Part shown: positions 22,483 to 34,700 of the stretch, in pieces | Position numbering within the stretch: the first letter of the stretch is position 1 | Layout of the letters: each line of letters opens with the position of its first letter | NCBI RefSeq assembly: GCF_018446385.1 | Contig: NC_055990.1 | Coordinates: forward strand, 23,245,558 to 23,309,557 | DNA length: 64,000 nucleotides | From: Zingiber officinale | Lineage: Eukaryota; Streptophyta; Magnoliopsida; Zingiberales; Zingiberaceae | Direction of reading: 5' to 3' | Translations under genes and position numbers: made by a program | The notes under the pieces: generated by a model | Database searches by the model: none | What the model was told of the DNA's origin: nothing | What the model saw: only the letters and a program-made list of their open reading frames with translations

Positions 22483-23019
22483 GAATACGCATTTTGATAA
22501 AATATTTCTTCGCACTCACTTCACGTTGTATTAATATTTTTTCTTATGAATTAAAATATTCCTGCCAATCAATCTTGTGCAGTGCATGCAGTGAATTGCG
22601 ATGCTTTGAATTATATAAGACAAGATATTTGATTAAAAAAAATGGTATGTGAACCATAATAGAATTGTTATTTCAGAATTATTGATGATAAACTATTTTA
22701 ATTATTTATTTGTCACATTTGAATGAGATGGAGATGCGCAAGCAATCAAATCGATCGCATGCCCCATGCTTCACACAATACTTTTAGGGCATATTTGATT
22801 GGGGGTTATCGCTGATAACCTTGATAAGTTATCAAGGATAATTTTGTTTGGTTTAAGTAATAATTGATTCCGGGTAATGCAACATTCTCGCCACGTCATC
22901 AATCAGGGAATATAACCCAGAATAGGAAAACCTTGGAAGCCTTAGATTTTCTACAATTCCCGGGTTAACAAAAATTTCATTCCAAAATTATCCTCCAAGA
23001 AACGCGAGCAGGCAGCACT

Positions 23020-23420
23020 GTGGAGCAAATCGTCGGGACAGAGCAATCACAATGGTTCGTCGACTGTGGAGCAAATCGTCGGGATAGAGCAACGACAATG
23101 GTTCGCAGAGGAGGGAAACAGAGGCGACGCTGGTGGTTCACGGAGGAGGCGGCACACCGGCGGAGGGAGCAGCGACCCGAGGCGCATGGTGTCGTCTATT
23201 CGCAGAGGAGGGAGTAGTGGTCTTAGGCAGACGGCGGAGGGATATGTTGTCAGCGGTGCGCGAAGGAGGAAGCACGCCTGCGGAGGGAGCAGCGGCCCAA
23301 GGCGCAGACGGCGAAGGGAGACGGTGGCAGCGGTGCGCGAAGGAGGAAGCACGCCTGCGGAGGGAGCAGTAGCCCAAGGCAGACGATGTCGGCGGTTCAC
23401 AGAGGAGGCGGCACACCGCT
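23020..23420. repeat. GC-rich imperfect tandem repeats
   Basis: Units of roughly 65-75 bp share GCGCGAAGGAGGAAGCACGC, GGAGGGAGCAGCGGCCCAAGG and TTCACAGAGGAGGCGGC-like phrases. Open frames exist in several phases on both strands, as expected of GC-rich tandem repeats, and none shows a protein family motif. The composition contrasts sharply with the surrounding AT-rich element. Confidence 0.65.
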
Positions 23421-23475
23421 TACAGAGGAGAATGCGAGATTGCGGAAGAAGCACAGTAACACGAGAAAGAATTAA

Positions 23476-23692
23476 GGGGGCGTTTGGTACGCGCGTTTTC
23501 CATTTTCATTTTCTAGAAAACGCACGTTTTCTGAAAAATGGTGTTTGGTTTGCGTTTTCCGCGCGCATTTTCTAAAAAGTTGGCTATCATTTTCTAGAAA
23601 AACAGAGAATGACAAAAAGTCGTTTTCTGTTTTCTAGAAAACGCGCGTTTTCCAGAAAATGAAAATGAAAACGGTGCAAACCAAACGCACCC
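23476..23692. mobile_element. MITE with TAA duplication, nested
   Basis: 217 bp, ends GGGGGCGTTTGGTACGCGCG and GCAAACCAAACGCACCC, flanked by TAA (23473-23475, 23693-23695). The flanking host sequence CACGAGAAAGAATTAA...TTTTTTAATCAAATATTT is repeated without insertion at about 23744-23780, giving a local empty-site copy. The whole element is rich in TTTTCTAGAAAA palindromes. Confidence 0.75.
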
Positions 23693-23797
23693 TAATTTTT
23701 TTAATCAAATATTTAACTATATTTTAAGTATATATATATATACACACGAGAAAGAATTAAATTTTTTAATCAAATATTTAACTTTATTTTAATTTTA

Positions 23798-23828
<31 letters not shown>

Positions 23829-24111
23829 TTTTAAAAAAAAATTAAATCAATTATATTTATTTATTACATATTTTTATCAACTTATTATTTATTAATATTA
23901 TTAATTTAATTTAATTTATTTTCAAAAATTAATTGAATATCAAATTCAACTAAGGGTAATATAGTAAATGTTAAATTAAATTATAGTATTACCTTTATTG
24001 AACCAAACAATGTTATGGTTATGTTTTATTCCCCATAACCTTAGTTATGTGATTACCTGGTAATCACATAACCAAGGTTATGTATGATAACTTGAACCAA
24101 ACACACCCTTA

Positions 24112-24950
24112 GGCTGCGTTTGGTTCAGGATTATTCTTAATAACCTTAGTTATTCATATAAAGTTATCAACAAAAACCTTGTTTGGTTTAGGTATTCGAT
24201 GATTCCCGAGTAATGTTCCATGCCCGACAGGTCAGCAAAAGGGTCATGCAGTCCGGAATCGAAAAACCTCAGAAAACTAATATTTTTCTTGATTTCGGGG
24301 TTAACGAATTTTTTTTACCAAAAATACCCTCCGATAAGCAAAATCATGAAAAAAAGAGAAAAAATGTAAAAAAATATTAAAAAATATAAAAAAATAAAAA
24401 ATGTTTAAAATTTTTTAATATTTTAAATTTTTTAAAAATAAATAATTTTAAAAAATAAAAAATAAAAATTTTAAATTTTAAAAAATTAAAAAAATTTAAA
24501 AAAATTTAAAAATTATAAAAATAAAAAGGAAAAAAATTATAAAAATTTAAAAATTTTAAAAATAAAAAAATTTTAAAATAAAATAAATAAATTAAAATTT
24601 AAAAAATTTTAAAAAATAAAAAATATATAAATATAAAAAATATAAAAACATTAAAAAATAAAAAAACACATAAAAAGTAAAAAAATATACAAGAAAAAGA
24701 AAAGTAAAAAAAACATAAAATAATAATAATATTATTATTATGTATAGTTGATTTTGTAACTGAGAGTAATACGGTAAAATATTAAACTAAGGTATTCATT
24801 AAAACCTTCAAACAAACATGTTTTTGTTGCATTACCTAAGTTGAACCAAATAACATTTGGTTATGTTTTATTCCCCATAAGTTTGGTTATGCGATTACCT
24901 AGTAATCACATAACCAGGGTTATACATGATAACTTGAATCAAACATACCC
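24112..24950. mobile_element. Tourist-like element adjacent to the previous one
   Basis: 839 bp with ends GGCTGCGTTTGGTTCAGGAT and GATAACTTGAATCAAACATACCC; TTA is shared with the left neighbour (24109-24111) and repeated at 24951-24953. Terminal sequences match the element at 22787-24108. The interior 24350-24720 is almost pure A/T low-complexity sequence. No transposase. Confidence 0.65.
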
Positions 24951-25892
24951 TTAGTGGCATTCTCTTCCATTGAAAACTATCACAACATAAGCAAGTACTT
25001 TCCACCTAATAAGATAGACCATCTAAAAGAATAAAATCACAAGCTTTACTCGGACAGATGAAGAGTCATTATTTGAAGTATGATAGAATATTTAAAGATT
25101 TATTGTGAAAATGTTCTTTTAGAGAAGTAGTTGATTGTCCATACACAGGCCAATCTTTCTCGACTAGAATTTGTTAGATTCATCCGAGGGGAATCACTGA
25201 TAAATCAAAACGGTTATATAAAGCTTAGCTTACAACATCATCAAAACTGTGACGTTAAATCTTCACCAATGGTGGGAAGAAAATGGACATATACCCGGGC
25301 CAAGGACCTTAGAGAAGCATGGAATGAAGGAGGACAACATTGAACTAAACCTCACAGAATTGGGCACGGTTGTGTCCAGTGACAAGCATGACCATGTCCC
25401 CCAAAAAACATGAAACACGGCCAGACCATATTGGAAAGCACTGGCGTGTCTCACTGCAGGCCAAAAAGCACACATAACTTTTGATCCAAAATGAATCATG
25501 GGGCATACAACCACTCAAATTGAAGCTCTTTTGAAAATCTACAGTTGCATACCAGATTCAACTTGTGGCGACCCAGTTTTAGATCCAAAAAGTGTTATTT
25601 AAAAAGACCTTTCAGAAGCCCAAAATACCTTTGTTTAGGATAAAGATGCTCAAACGATGTAGGAAGGACTTGAGCTCGCACAACAAAGGCAAGGATAAAG
25701 AACGTGACCAGAGTAATGATTCTAACCCCTTTGGCTTTATTTTTTTTTTTTTTAGATTGCTAATCTTAGGACTCATTATGATTTACTTGCTATGTGGAAA
25801 ATTATTAATATATGATTTTTAGATGATCATGTTTTGGCTAGTCTTGACCTTAGAGATAAAATTTACTAGATGATAGTGGATAGGATGGAAGT

Positions 25893-26828
25893 CCTAGTGA
25901 GTAAAGCTAGGCAACCCTAGGAGGTAACCCTAGGTTATACTTGAATTCTGTAAATACTGTGCTAACTCAGTGTTGCAGGGAAGCTCAGCTAGGTCGACGG
26001 GCTGACCAGGTAGCTGACACGAAGTCCAAACGGGTCGAAAGGTTGATCGGATGTCTGGCAGGTAAGTTAAGGTAAATCACTGGAGGGAAGTGACTGTGAG
26101 GACGCATTCTCGGGAAGGAAACATTAGGCGTCGATCCGACTTAGATCCATTTCGGATATGTAACTCGAGATCGTGACTAGATTCCGGTCTCGAGGAGATG
26201 GAATCTAATTACTATTATGTTTCATTATAAACTGTGCTAACACTCTGTTTTGCAGGATATATAATTTATATTGCCTCGGACTAACAATTTTTTGCAGGAA
26301 GGAGATTGCTGGAAAACAAGGGTCCGAGCGCCCAGATCCCGCCCGGAAGGAATCTAGGCGCCCGGAGGCAAGTTTTATCCCCAAACGAGCTTCACCACAT
26401 GGAGCACCCTGGTTGGCTTGGCCACGTCACATTCAGGACGCCCTGAAGGTATCCAGGCACCCCGAACCTCCTATATAAGGAGGGTGAAGGCTGAAGCAAA
26501 GGAACAACTCACGATCTACTCTTCTGTGCTCCTGCAACTCTACGAACGCTCTCCAACAAATTTTTTTTGTCTTATTCTCTTATTATCGGTTTTTTTTCTT
26601 ACTAAATAATTCTTGTACTGCATTTGTAAAAACTTTTCGAATTATTAGTGATTGTCCAACGAAAACACTCAACGAGTGCGGACCTTGGAGTAGGAGTCGA
26701 CAAAGGCTCTGAACCAAGTAAAACGACCTTGTTAGCATTGTGTTTTTGTTTTTCCGCTGCTTACTCTATACGCCGATATTTTTAAATCGCTATTCACCCC
26801 CCCCCTCTAGCGAATTCTCGATCCAACA
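25893..26828 (+). mobile_element. Truncated SIRE-like LTR
   Basis: Starts inside an LTR of the SIRE type (AAGTCCTAGTGAGTAAAGCTAGG, the same hairpin unit style as 6737-7412), continues with CCAAACGGGTCGAAAGGTTGATCGGATGTCTGG near 26027, a GGCGCCCGGA-type dyad block (26320-26460), a TATATAAGG box at about 26473, and ends in CACCCCCCCCCTCTAGCG...ATCCAACA at 26828. The TGTTGG start is missing: the left end joins duplicated host DNA, the right end joins the RNase H end of Copia A. No PBS follows. Confidence 0.65.
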
Positions 26829-29152
26829 CTTGGCACACTCATGAAAGATAGAATTGCAAATAATTTGAATGGCATTGGAGTTGTCACAATGCATAGGAGT
26901 AGGGTTCGAGAGAAAAACACTCATATCGGTAAGTAGTCAATGTAACCAAATAATTTAGCAATAATAGAGGTCATAGCACGATATTCTTCTTTAATAGAAG
27001 AATGAGAGACAACATTTTTTTTTACTCTTCCAAGAGATAAGAGAATCTCCTAAGAAAATATAAATCCTATGGTAAACTTATGATCTGTAGAATCACCACC
27101 CCAATCTGCATCTAAATAAGCATGCAACTCTAAGGTAAAGTGGAAGGATAAAGAAGACTATGAAACTGGGTACCTCGAAGATATCGAAGGATGTGAAGCA
27201 CAACTCCCCAATGTACTGAAGTGGGAGAAGTAACAAAGTGACTGACAATGTGTACATCATAAGTAATGTCAGGTCTAGTGATGGTGAGATACACTAGATT
27301 ACCAACTAGAGTGTGATATAAAGAAGGATATGGAAAGGGAACACCATCAATAAAAGAGTACCGAGCATTAACCTCAAGCGGAATATCAATAGTGCGAGTG
27401 TTAAATAGATGAACTGTAAGGGATCGGTGGCCGGCTTAAAGGGGGGTTGGATAGACGGCACCCCCAAATCGAATCTTCCTACACTTGTTAGCTTGCGCAG
27501 TGGAATATAAACAAAACAAACAAGCTAAACACTAAAGGAAATATAAAGACTAAGAAAGAATAAACAAACCGCTAACACATCAATGTAACGTGGTTCGAAG
27601 ATAGCTTGCTCCTACTCCACGACTGTCCGTAAGGTGGACGATCCCTCAATCCGTCAGTGGATTAGTCCCCGACAAACTCCGGCTAGCTCAAACCTCCTTA
27701 TGGGTGGAGAAACATCACCACAAACTCACCAAGACCTCTTGGACACAAGGGAAACTCTTGAGCACTTATAGACTACTAATTAGACTTTAACCAAGTCCAA
27801 TTTCGTCAACTATAACCAAGCTCCCAAGCTTTGGTTATGTAGGCCACGGATTGAAAACCCTGCCTACCAGTCGACTACTAAACCATGCAGTCGACTGCCC
27901 TCTGTGGAAATTCGACCGTTACATCCCAACGGCTCGATACCAGTCGACTGCTAAAACTAGCAATCGACTGCTCCACACTGGTTGAGCGAACAGAAGCATT
28001 CTGTTCGCTCCCAGTCGACTGGTACCCGAGTACAATTCACTCAGCACTCGGACCCTCACCCTTACGACTCATTTGACGCTTCCTTCATAGTCTTGACCTC
28101 TTGCTTTCGAGTCTACTTCCTTTTTTGCTCTCGTCCCTCGAATGCATACAAGCCCGGGCTCGCCCCCAATGCAATCCTTCACGTATGCCTCGAAGTCGCT
28201 TCCCTCGACCCTTGTCCTCGCTACCTTGTCCACGGTCCCTCGAATGCATACAAGCCCGTGGCTCGTCCCCAATGTCATCCTTCACCGGACCCAAAGCCAT
28301 CAACCTGAGTCACATGTGTATCCAGCAGTCCTGCACAACTCAAGTACACATATCAAATACAAGGGTGAACCTAACTTAAACTCTTTGCCCAAACACCAAA
28401 ACACATGGTCACACGGACCATTTGGATTACTCCAACATGAACATGCTCCAGAATATCATCAATATACTTGGAATGCGAGAGAAGATAGTCACGAGGAGAA
28501 TAAGTTACTTCAAGTCTCAAAAAATAACGCAGAGGACCCAAATCTTTCATATCAAACTCACAAGCCAAATGCAATTTCAACTCTTTTATTCCACTTAAAT
28601 CATCCCATGTAATAATCATGTCATTAACATAAAGAGAGAGTAATGTGTGGCCTAATAAAGTACAATGAACAATAAGAGAGGAGTCATGCTAGCTAGGAAG
28701 AAAGCCAAGAGATCCAATCACAATGGAGAACTTTTCAAACCAAACTCGAGAAGCTTGTTTAAGGCTATAAAAAGCCTTCTTTAGTCTGCAAACTTCACCA
28801 GGGTTGTGAGTGACACCTGGTGGAGGAACCATGTAACCTTCTTCTTAAAGAATTCCATTTTAAAAAAATATTTTTAACATCTATTTGGAAAATAGACCAC
28901 TGGAAAACTAATGTAACTGCAATGAGAGTACGGATAGTAACAAGCTTGGAGATTGGAGCAAAGGTTTCCTCATAATCCATACCAAACTGTTGGGAAAATC
29001 ATTTAGAAACCAAATGAGCTTTATACCGCTCAACTAACCCATCAGATTTAGTTTTGACCTAATACACCCATCTAGAACCAATTGCACGCTTCCCCAAAGG
29101 ATGAGAAAGAAGATCCCAAGTGCATATTTGATACAAAATAGAAAGTTCTTCC
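26829..29152 (-). pseudogene. Copia A, RT/RNase H half
   Basis: Broken minus-strand pol of a Ty1/Copia element. Reading upstream to downstream: RT start (WDLLSHPLGKRAIGSRWVY, then YEETFAPISKLVTIRTLI at 28795-28980), RT end (HLACEFDMKDLGPLRYFLRLE, 28371-28619), RNase H entry (RTIDIPLEVNARYS near 27400) and RNase H core (LHCDNSNAIQI...FHECAKH) truncated at 26829 by a SIRE-like LTR fragment. Several stops and frameshifts; interrupted by the LTR at 27415-28413. The 3' LTR of Copia A is missing. The upstream half lies at 60453-63687. Confidence 0.85.
27415..28413 (-). mobile_element. SIRE-like solo LTR inside Copia A
   Basis: On the minus strand it runs from TGTGACCATGTG to GATCCCTTACA, about 999 bp, and contains the SIRE-type leader block (GGTTTCTCCACCC, CGGGGACTAATCCACTGACG). 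Copia A coding homology stops at one edge and resumes at the other. Flanking pentamers (TGAAC, CGGAC) agree at three of five positions only, so the ends are approximate. CAGTCGACTG palindromes recur at 27870-28025, and a roughly 108-bp tandem duplication (CGAATGCATACAAGCCCG) lies at 28138-28280. Confidence 0.6.
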
Positions 29153-31730
29153 TGTTGGTTGGTCCTAAGAAGATCATACCGGTTCCACTGTACAAAAATT
29201 TTGTACAAGTGTCGAACCTTTCCTAAACAACCTATCGTGTTCTTTAGAAATTAAATTAGTAATCATAAATGGAGCTTAACATTATTTATTCCAAATTTAA
29301 CTTATCTGTTCTTAATGGTTTAGATTAGGATCGCAAACGATGTTTAACATTATTGATCCAAATCCACCTATGTTATAAATTCAATTAAATATTTATTTTG
29401 GAAATTAGCTCCCAGGTCAAACATGGCGAGGCACATAGCATTCTTGGGTATGGGATCATCCACCACTGCCTCGACAAAGCCTCTTAACGAAATTCAATAT
29501 TTAATTTCCTAAAATAACATTAGGTTTAACCAAAAAGAACAATCGAATCACAAATTCGAAAATCAACAAAAAAAACACAAACTCGAATATCTATTCTGAA
29601 AATCTAGAATCATATGTCTCTTGTGTTTGGAAATCATACAAAGAAAATCTAGTATGATGCGGAAAACAATTACTAGTTATACCTTCCTTTATAAGCAAAT
29701 AATCTCTTGATCTTCTACCGTATTCCTCTTCTAATCTCGGACGTTGTGTGGGCAACGATCTTCCGAGACGAGAACCACCAAGCTCCTTCTTCTCCAAGCT
29801 AGATTCGGCCACCACCAATTCTCCAAGGGATGCAAGAAACAAAACCTCCTTTCTCTCCTTCTTCTCCTAGCTTGAATCCGGCCACCTTCAAGCTCCATGA
29901 GATTATAAGGTCCGGCCAATGAAGAAGAAAGAAAAGGAAGAAGAAAAAACAATAGGGTCGGCCACCACCAAGGAGGAAAAGAGAGGAAGAAATAGAATAG
30001 AGTTGTTACCCTTGAAGGCACCTCTACCCTCTCTTTTATAATCTTTGGCCTTGGCAAATAAGGAAATTTAAATAAAAACTTGCTTAATTCCTTTGCCATG
30101 AAAAGGAAAAAATTTTTAATTAAAAACAATTTCCTCTTCTTAATTATAATGGTCGGCCACCTATAAGCTCTAAACAAGGAGAGTTTTAATTAACACAAGA
30201 ATTAAAACTTCCTAATTTGTCTCCGGAAATAAAAAAAAAATCTCCAATAATTTTTCCCTTCACGGTGGGTTATAAAAGGAAATTTTATAAATTAAAATTT
30301 TTCTTTTAAACATGTGGATGATTTCCAAAAAGGAAAGTTTTATCTAAAATTAAAATCTCCTTTCAATCTACAAATAAGGAAAGATATCAAATCTTCTCTT
30401 AATCTTTTGTAGATACTTATAAAAGAAAATTTTTAATTTTTAAACTCTCTTTTTAAATCATGAACATGGTTACAAAAAAAGGAAAGTTTTATCAAAATTA
30501 AAATCTTCTTTCAATTTACAAATAAGGAAAGATTTCAAATCTTTTCTTAATCTTTTGTAGACACTATAAAAGGAAAGATTTAAATTTTAAACTCTCTTTT
30601 ATAAAATCATGTTATCCACATAAGAAAAGATTTTAAATAAAATCCTTTTAATTTTATTAGGGGCGGCCACATCATGCTTGGGCTCCAAGCATTGGCCGGC
30701 CCCTCCATCTTTGCTCAACCCTTTGCTTGGTCGGCCTAAGCTTGGTCTCCAAGCTTGCTTGGCCGACCCCTTTGGATTGGGTAAGGAGTGGGTATACGGT
30801 TGGTATAAATCTCTATATACAAGAGGCTACAATAGGGACCGAGAGGAGAAATTGGTTTTGGTCTCCCGATGAAATTAAGTTTCTCGTGTTCGCCCGGAAC
30901 ACACAACTTAACTTCATCAATAGTAATTCATACCACTAAAGAATTATTATTGAACTACCACACCAATCCCAAATTACATTTTGGGCTCCTTCTTATTATG
31001 AGTGTGTTAGTCTCCCTGTGTTTAAGATATCGAATGCCCACTAATTAAATGAGTTACCGACAACACTCTTTAATTAATATCTTAGTCCAAGAGTAGTACC
31101 ACTCAACCTTATCATCATGTCGGACTAAGTCCATCTGCAGGGTTTAACATGACAATCCTTATGAGCTCCTCTTGGGGACATTATCAACCTAGATTACTAG
31201 GACACAGTTTCCTTCTATAATCAACAACACACACTATAAGTAATATCATTTCCCAACTTATCGGGCCTTTTGATTTATCAAGCTAAATCTCACCCTTTGA
31301 TAATTTTAAGAAATGAATACTAAATATATGTGCTTGTTATTATATTAGGATTAAAAGCACACACTTCCATAATAACTAAGGACTTATTCTTTTATTAAGT
31401 CAGTATAAAAAAAAACTTTCTTTAAATGGTCCTGCTCAATACACTTAGAGTGTACTAGTGTAATTTATTAGTCAAGATAAACTAATACCTAATTACACTA
31501 CGACTATTCCAATGGTTTGTATCTTTCCATCTTAATCATGAGCTACTGTTTATAATTTATAAAGAACCGATAACACGATCTCCTATGTGTGACACCACAC
31601 ATCGTGTTGTCTACAATATAAATTAATTGAACGACTACACTCAGTATAAATGTAGATACTTGACCAATGTGATTCTTATTTCTAAATAAATGTTTATACA
31701 AAAGCTAGGCTTTTAGTATATACTCTAACA
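29153..31730 (-). repeat. 3' LTR of Copia B
   Basis: 2578 bp; plus strand TGTTGGTTGGTCC...ATACTCTAACA. Matches 36250-38209 throughout with scattered differences, for example CAAGGATCTTCC against CAACGATCTTCC. It contains AAGCTTGGTCTCCAAGCTT-type dyads near 30735-30760. The polypurine tract AGTGGGAGAT (minus) adjoins it at 31731-31740. Confidence 0.9.
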
Positions 31731-34700
31731 ATCTCCCACTTATACTAAAAGACTATGCTGCCATAAATGTTGTCATACATCTGATTCCCAACCCTTCAAC
31801 ATGTCCATCAAAAGCACTTGCCTTAAGGACCTTAGTGAAAAGATCTACAGGTTATCACCTGATGCAATCTAGGTGATAACAACTTCTCCTCATTATACAA
31901 TGTCTCATATTGGGTGGTACTTACGCTCTATTGTGTTTACTTGCCTTATGGACTCGTGGTTCCTTCGAGTTTGCTACTACACCAAAAATTATAGTAATTT
32001 TTGGGCAAACCAGAAATCATGTCTAAGTCCATCATGAAGTTTCTGAGTCATATAACTTCTATAGCTGCCTTAGAGGCTGCTACATACTCAGCTTCTATGG
32101 TGGAGTCTGAAAAACATCTATACTTAACACTCCTCCATTGTTATGGCTTTACCTCTTAAAGTAAACATAAACCCCTGTGGTTGACTTACTATTGTCCCTA
32201 TCTGATTAGAAGTCAAAATCCTTGTAACCCACGAGGATTAAATTATCTGCCTTAGCATATAATCTCTAGTCTCTTTAAGGTACTTTAATATATGCTTTAC
32301 GGCAGTCTAGTGTCCTGGTCCTAGGTTACTTCGATATCTGCTAACTATGTACTGGGCAAAACAGATATCCGATCTCGTGCATAGCATACATTAGGTTTTC
32401 CAACAGCCGAAGCATAAGGAACTTGCTTTCATGTCCTTTATCTGCTTTGATGTCTTCGGAGTCATCTCTTTAGATAAAGTTACTCCATGCATGAAAGGTA
32501 GAAAAACCTTTCATGGAGTCTTGCATGCTAAAACGGGCTAGGATAGTATGAAGCTCGGGATAAGCACAACATTCTTTTCTTGTGATCCCTTTGATCCCGA
32601 GAATATGTTCGCATTCTCCCAAGTCCTTCATATCGAATTACATGGACAACCATACCCTTACTTCCGACAACACTTTGATATTGTTTCCAACTACCAAAAA
32701 TATCATCTACGTATAGCACAAGAAATACCACCACGCTTCCATCACACTACTTGTGTACACAAGACTCATCTGGGCACTGAATAAATCCATAGGTCTGGAT
32801 TACTTCATTAAACCAGATGAACCAAGACCTTGAAGCTTTTCTTCAGTCCATAGACTGATTAAGCTTGCACACAAGATGCTCTTTACCCTTTGCGATGAAC
32901 CCTTCTGGTTGCTTTATATGGATATTTTCTTCAAAACTTCCATTAAAAAAACTGTCTTGATATCCACTGACCAAATCTCATAGTCCATATAGATAAAAGA
33001 ATCCGGATAGACTTAAGCATGGCTACCGACGAAAAAGTTTCCTTTTTCAACAAGCCTTGCTTTGAAAATTTCCACCTTCCTGTCTACCCCTCTTTTCCTA
33101 TTTTAGACCTATTTACACCCAATGGCTTTTACACCATTTGGTGGTTCTACAAGCTCCCAGACTTTATTAGAATACATATATTCTAATTCTGTATTCATTG
33201 CTCTTTACAAAGATGTTGCATCTTTATCTTGGAGCGCTTTGTCATATGTCCGGGAATTAGGTTCATGTTCACCAGGGATCAAGTCCAAAAACTCTCCATG
33301 AATATTTTAGATTGCCTAACAACCCTCCCACTACGACGAGGCACTTCCTGCAATTGTGTATCATCTGTGATACGTGTTGCAGTTTCTTGTGATATTTCAT
33401 CTTGTACAGTTGGTACTAGATTAGACTTGTCATTTATTATTTCCTTAAGAACAAATTTACTTATGGGCTTGTGGTTCATTACATAGTCCTCTTCTAAAAA
33501 TCGGACATTGGTGCTTACAATGACCTTCTGATTTTTAGGACTATAAACATACTTTCGTTTCTCTAGGATAACCCACAAATAAGTGAACTCCTGTCCAATT
33601 TATCATTGTCTCTCTTCAGCACATGTGCTGGACTACACGAATCCGAATATGCTTCAAAATAGGCTTACGCATATTCTGTAATTCTATGTGAGTAGAGAAT
33701 TCTGACTTATAAGGTACTATGTTCACTTCCGTTTCCAGAGTATATCCTCAAAACTCATCATCGATCTAATCATTTCTATAAGAGCCCTATACTTTCTTTC
33801 TACTACACCATTATATTGGGGTGTACCAAGTGCAGTTAGTTGGGATTGAATCCCGACTTCTGATAAATGACTCCTAAACTCTCCTAAGAGGTACTCATCA
33901 CTACGATCTTATCGTAGTGTCTTGATATTTTTACTTTGATGTTTCTCCACATCAGCCTCGTAATCTTTGAACTAATCAAAGCACTTAGACTTGTGGCGCA
34001 TCAAGTAAATGTATCTGTATCTCGAATAGTCGTCTAAAAGAGACGAAATATTCGAAACTACCTCTTGCCTAGATAGTCATAGGTTCACACAAATCAGAAT
34101 GAACCAATTTCAACCCATCTTTGGCTCTATACCCCTTAGACTAAAAAGCCCTCTAGGTTATTTTTCCTTCCAAATAAGACTCGCAAATTGGAAAGTTTTC
34201 TACCGCCAATGAACCCAAAAGTTCATCGGCTATTATCCTTTGAATCCTACTCAAGTTAATATGGCCTAGCCTTAGATGCCAAAGATATAATTGGTTCATT
34301 TCCGAAGGTAGCTTTCTCTTATTAGATTTAGAAGATGTGTTATTAATTTTCATTTGTTGCATCGTGGGAGTTATTGGATTTTAAATTACCAACCAACATA
34401 TCAGAACAGATAACTTTCCTATTTTTATTGATAACAACTTTGTTATCAAAATAGACAGAATATCTATTCTTTAATAGTTTAGAAACCAAAAAATAAGTTC
34501 CTTCTAAACTTGGTACGTAGAGATAATTTCTCAAAATTCATGTTTTATTTCTATCGAATGATAAATACCTCTCACTGCAGCAGCTGCTACTTTTGCAGTA
34601 GTGCCCATGTAGACGATGATTTCCCTTTCATATAGTTGTTGGGTTTCCTGGAACCCCTGCAATGAATTGCAGACATGATCAGCGGCTCCCGTATCTACAC

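Larger units (their letters stand above)
22787..24108. mobile_element. Tourist-like (PIF/Harbinger) element with TTA duplication
   Basis: 1322 bp with inverted ends GGGCATATTTGATTGG...GTTATC and GATAACTTGAACCAAACACACCC, flanked by TTA (22784-22786, 24109-24111). No transposase is recognisable. The interior has a GC-rich tandem block (about 23020-23420), a nested MITE (23476-23692) and AT-rich low-complexity DNA (23695-23990). The TIR style and 3-bp TTA duplication fit PIF/Harbinger non-autonomous elements. Confidence 0.7.
22320..25893. repeat. Duplicated host segment, copy 2
   Basis: 22320-22640 matches the BURP promoter and exon 1 region (2660-3010); 24954-25893 matches copy 1 blocks at 4089-4932, 14969-15265 and 18517-18600 without their insertions. 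Order and orientation are the same, so it is a direct segmental duplication. Three Tourist-like elements fill 22787-24950. The copy ends abruptly at about 25893, where a SIRE-like LTR fragment begins. Confidence 0.8.

Noticed and set aside
23047..23575. Several overlapping open frames on both strands
   Set aside because: Produced by GC-rich tandem repeats inside a Tourist-like element; frames are open in several phases at once.
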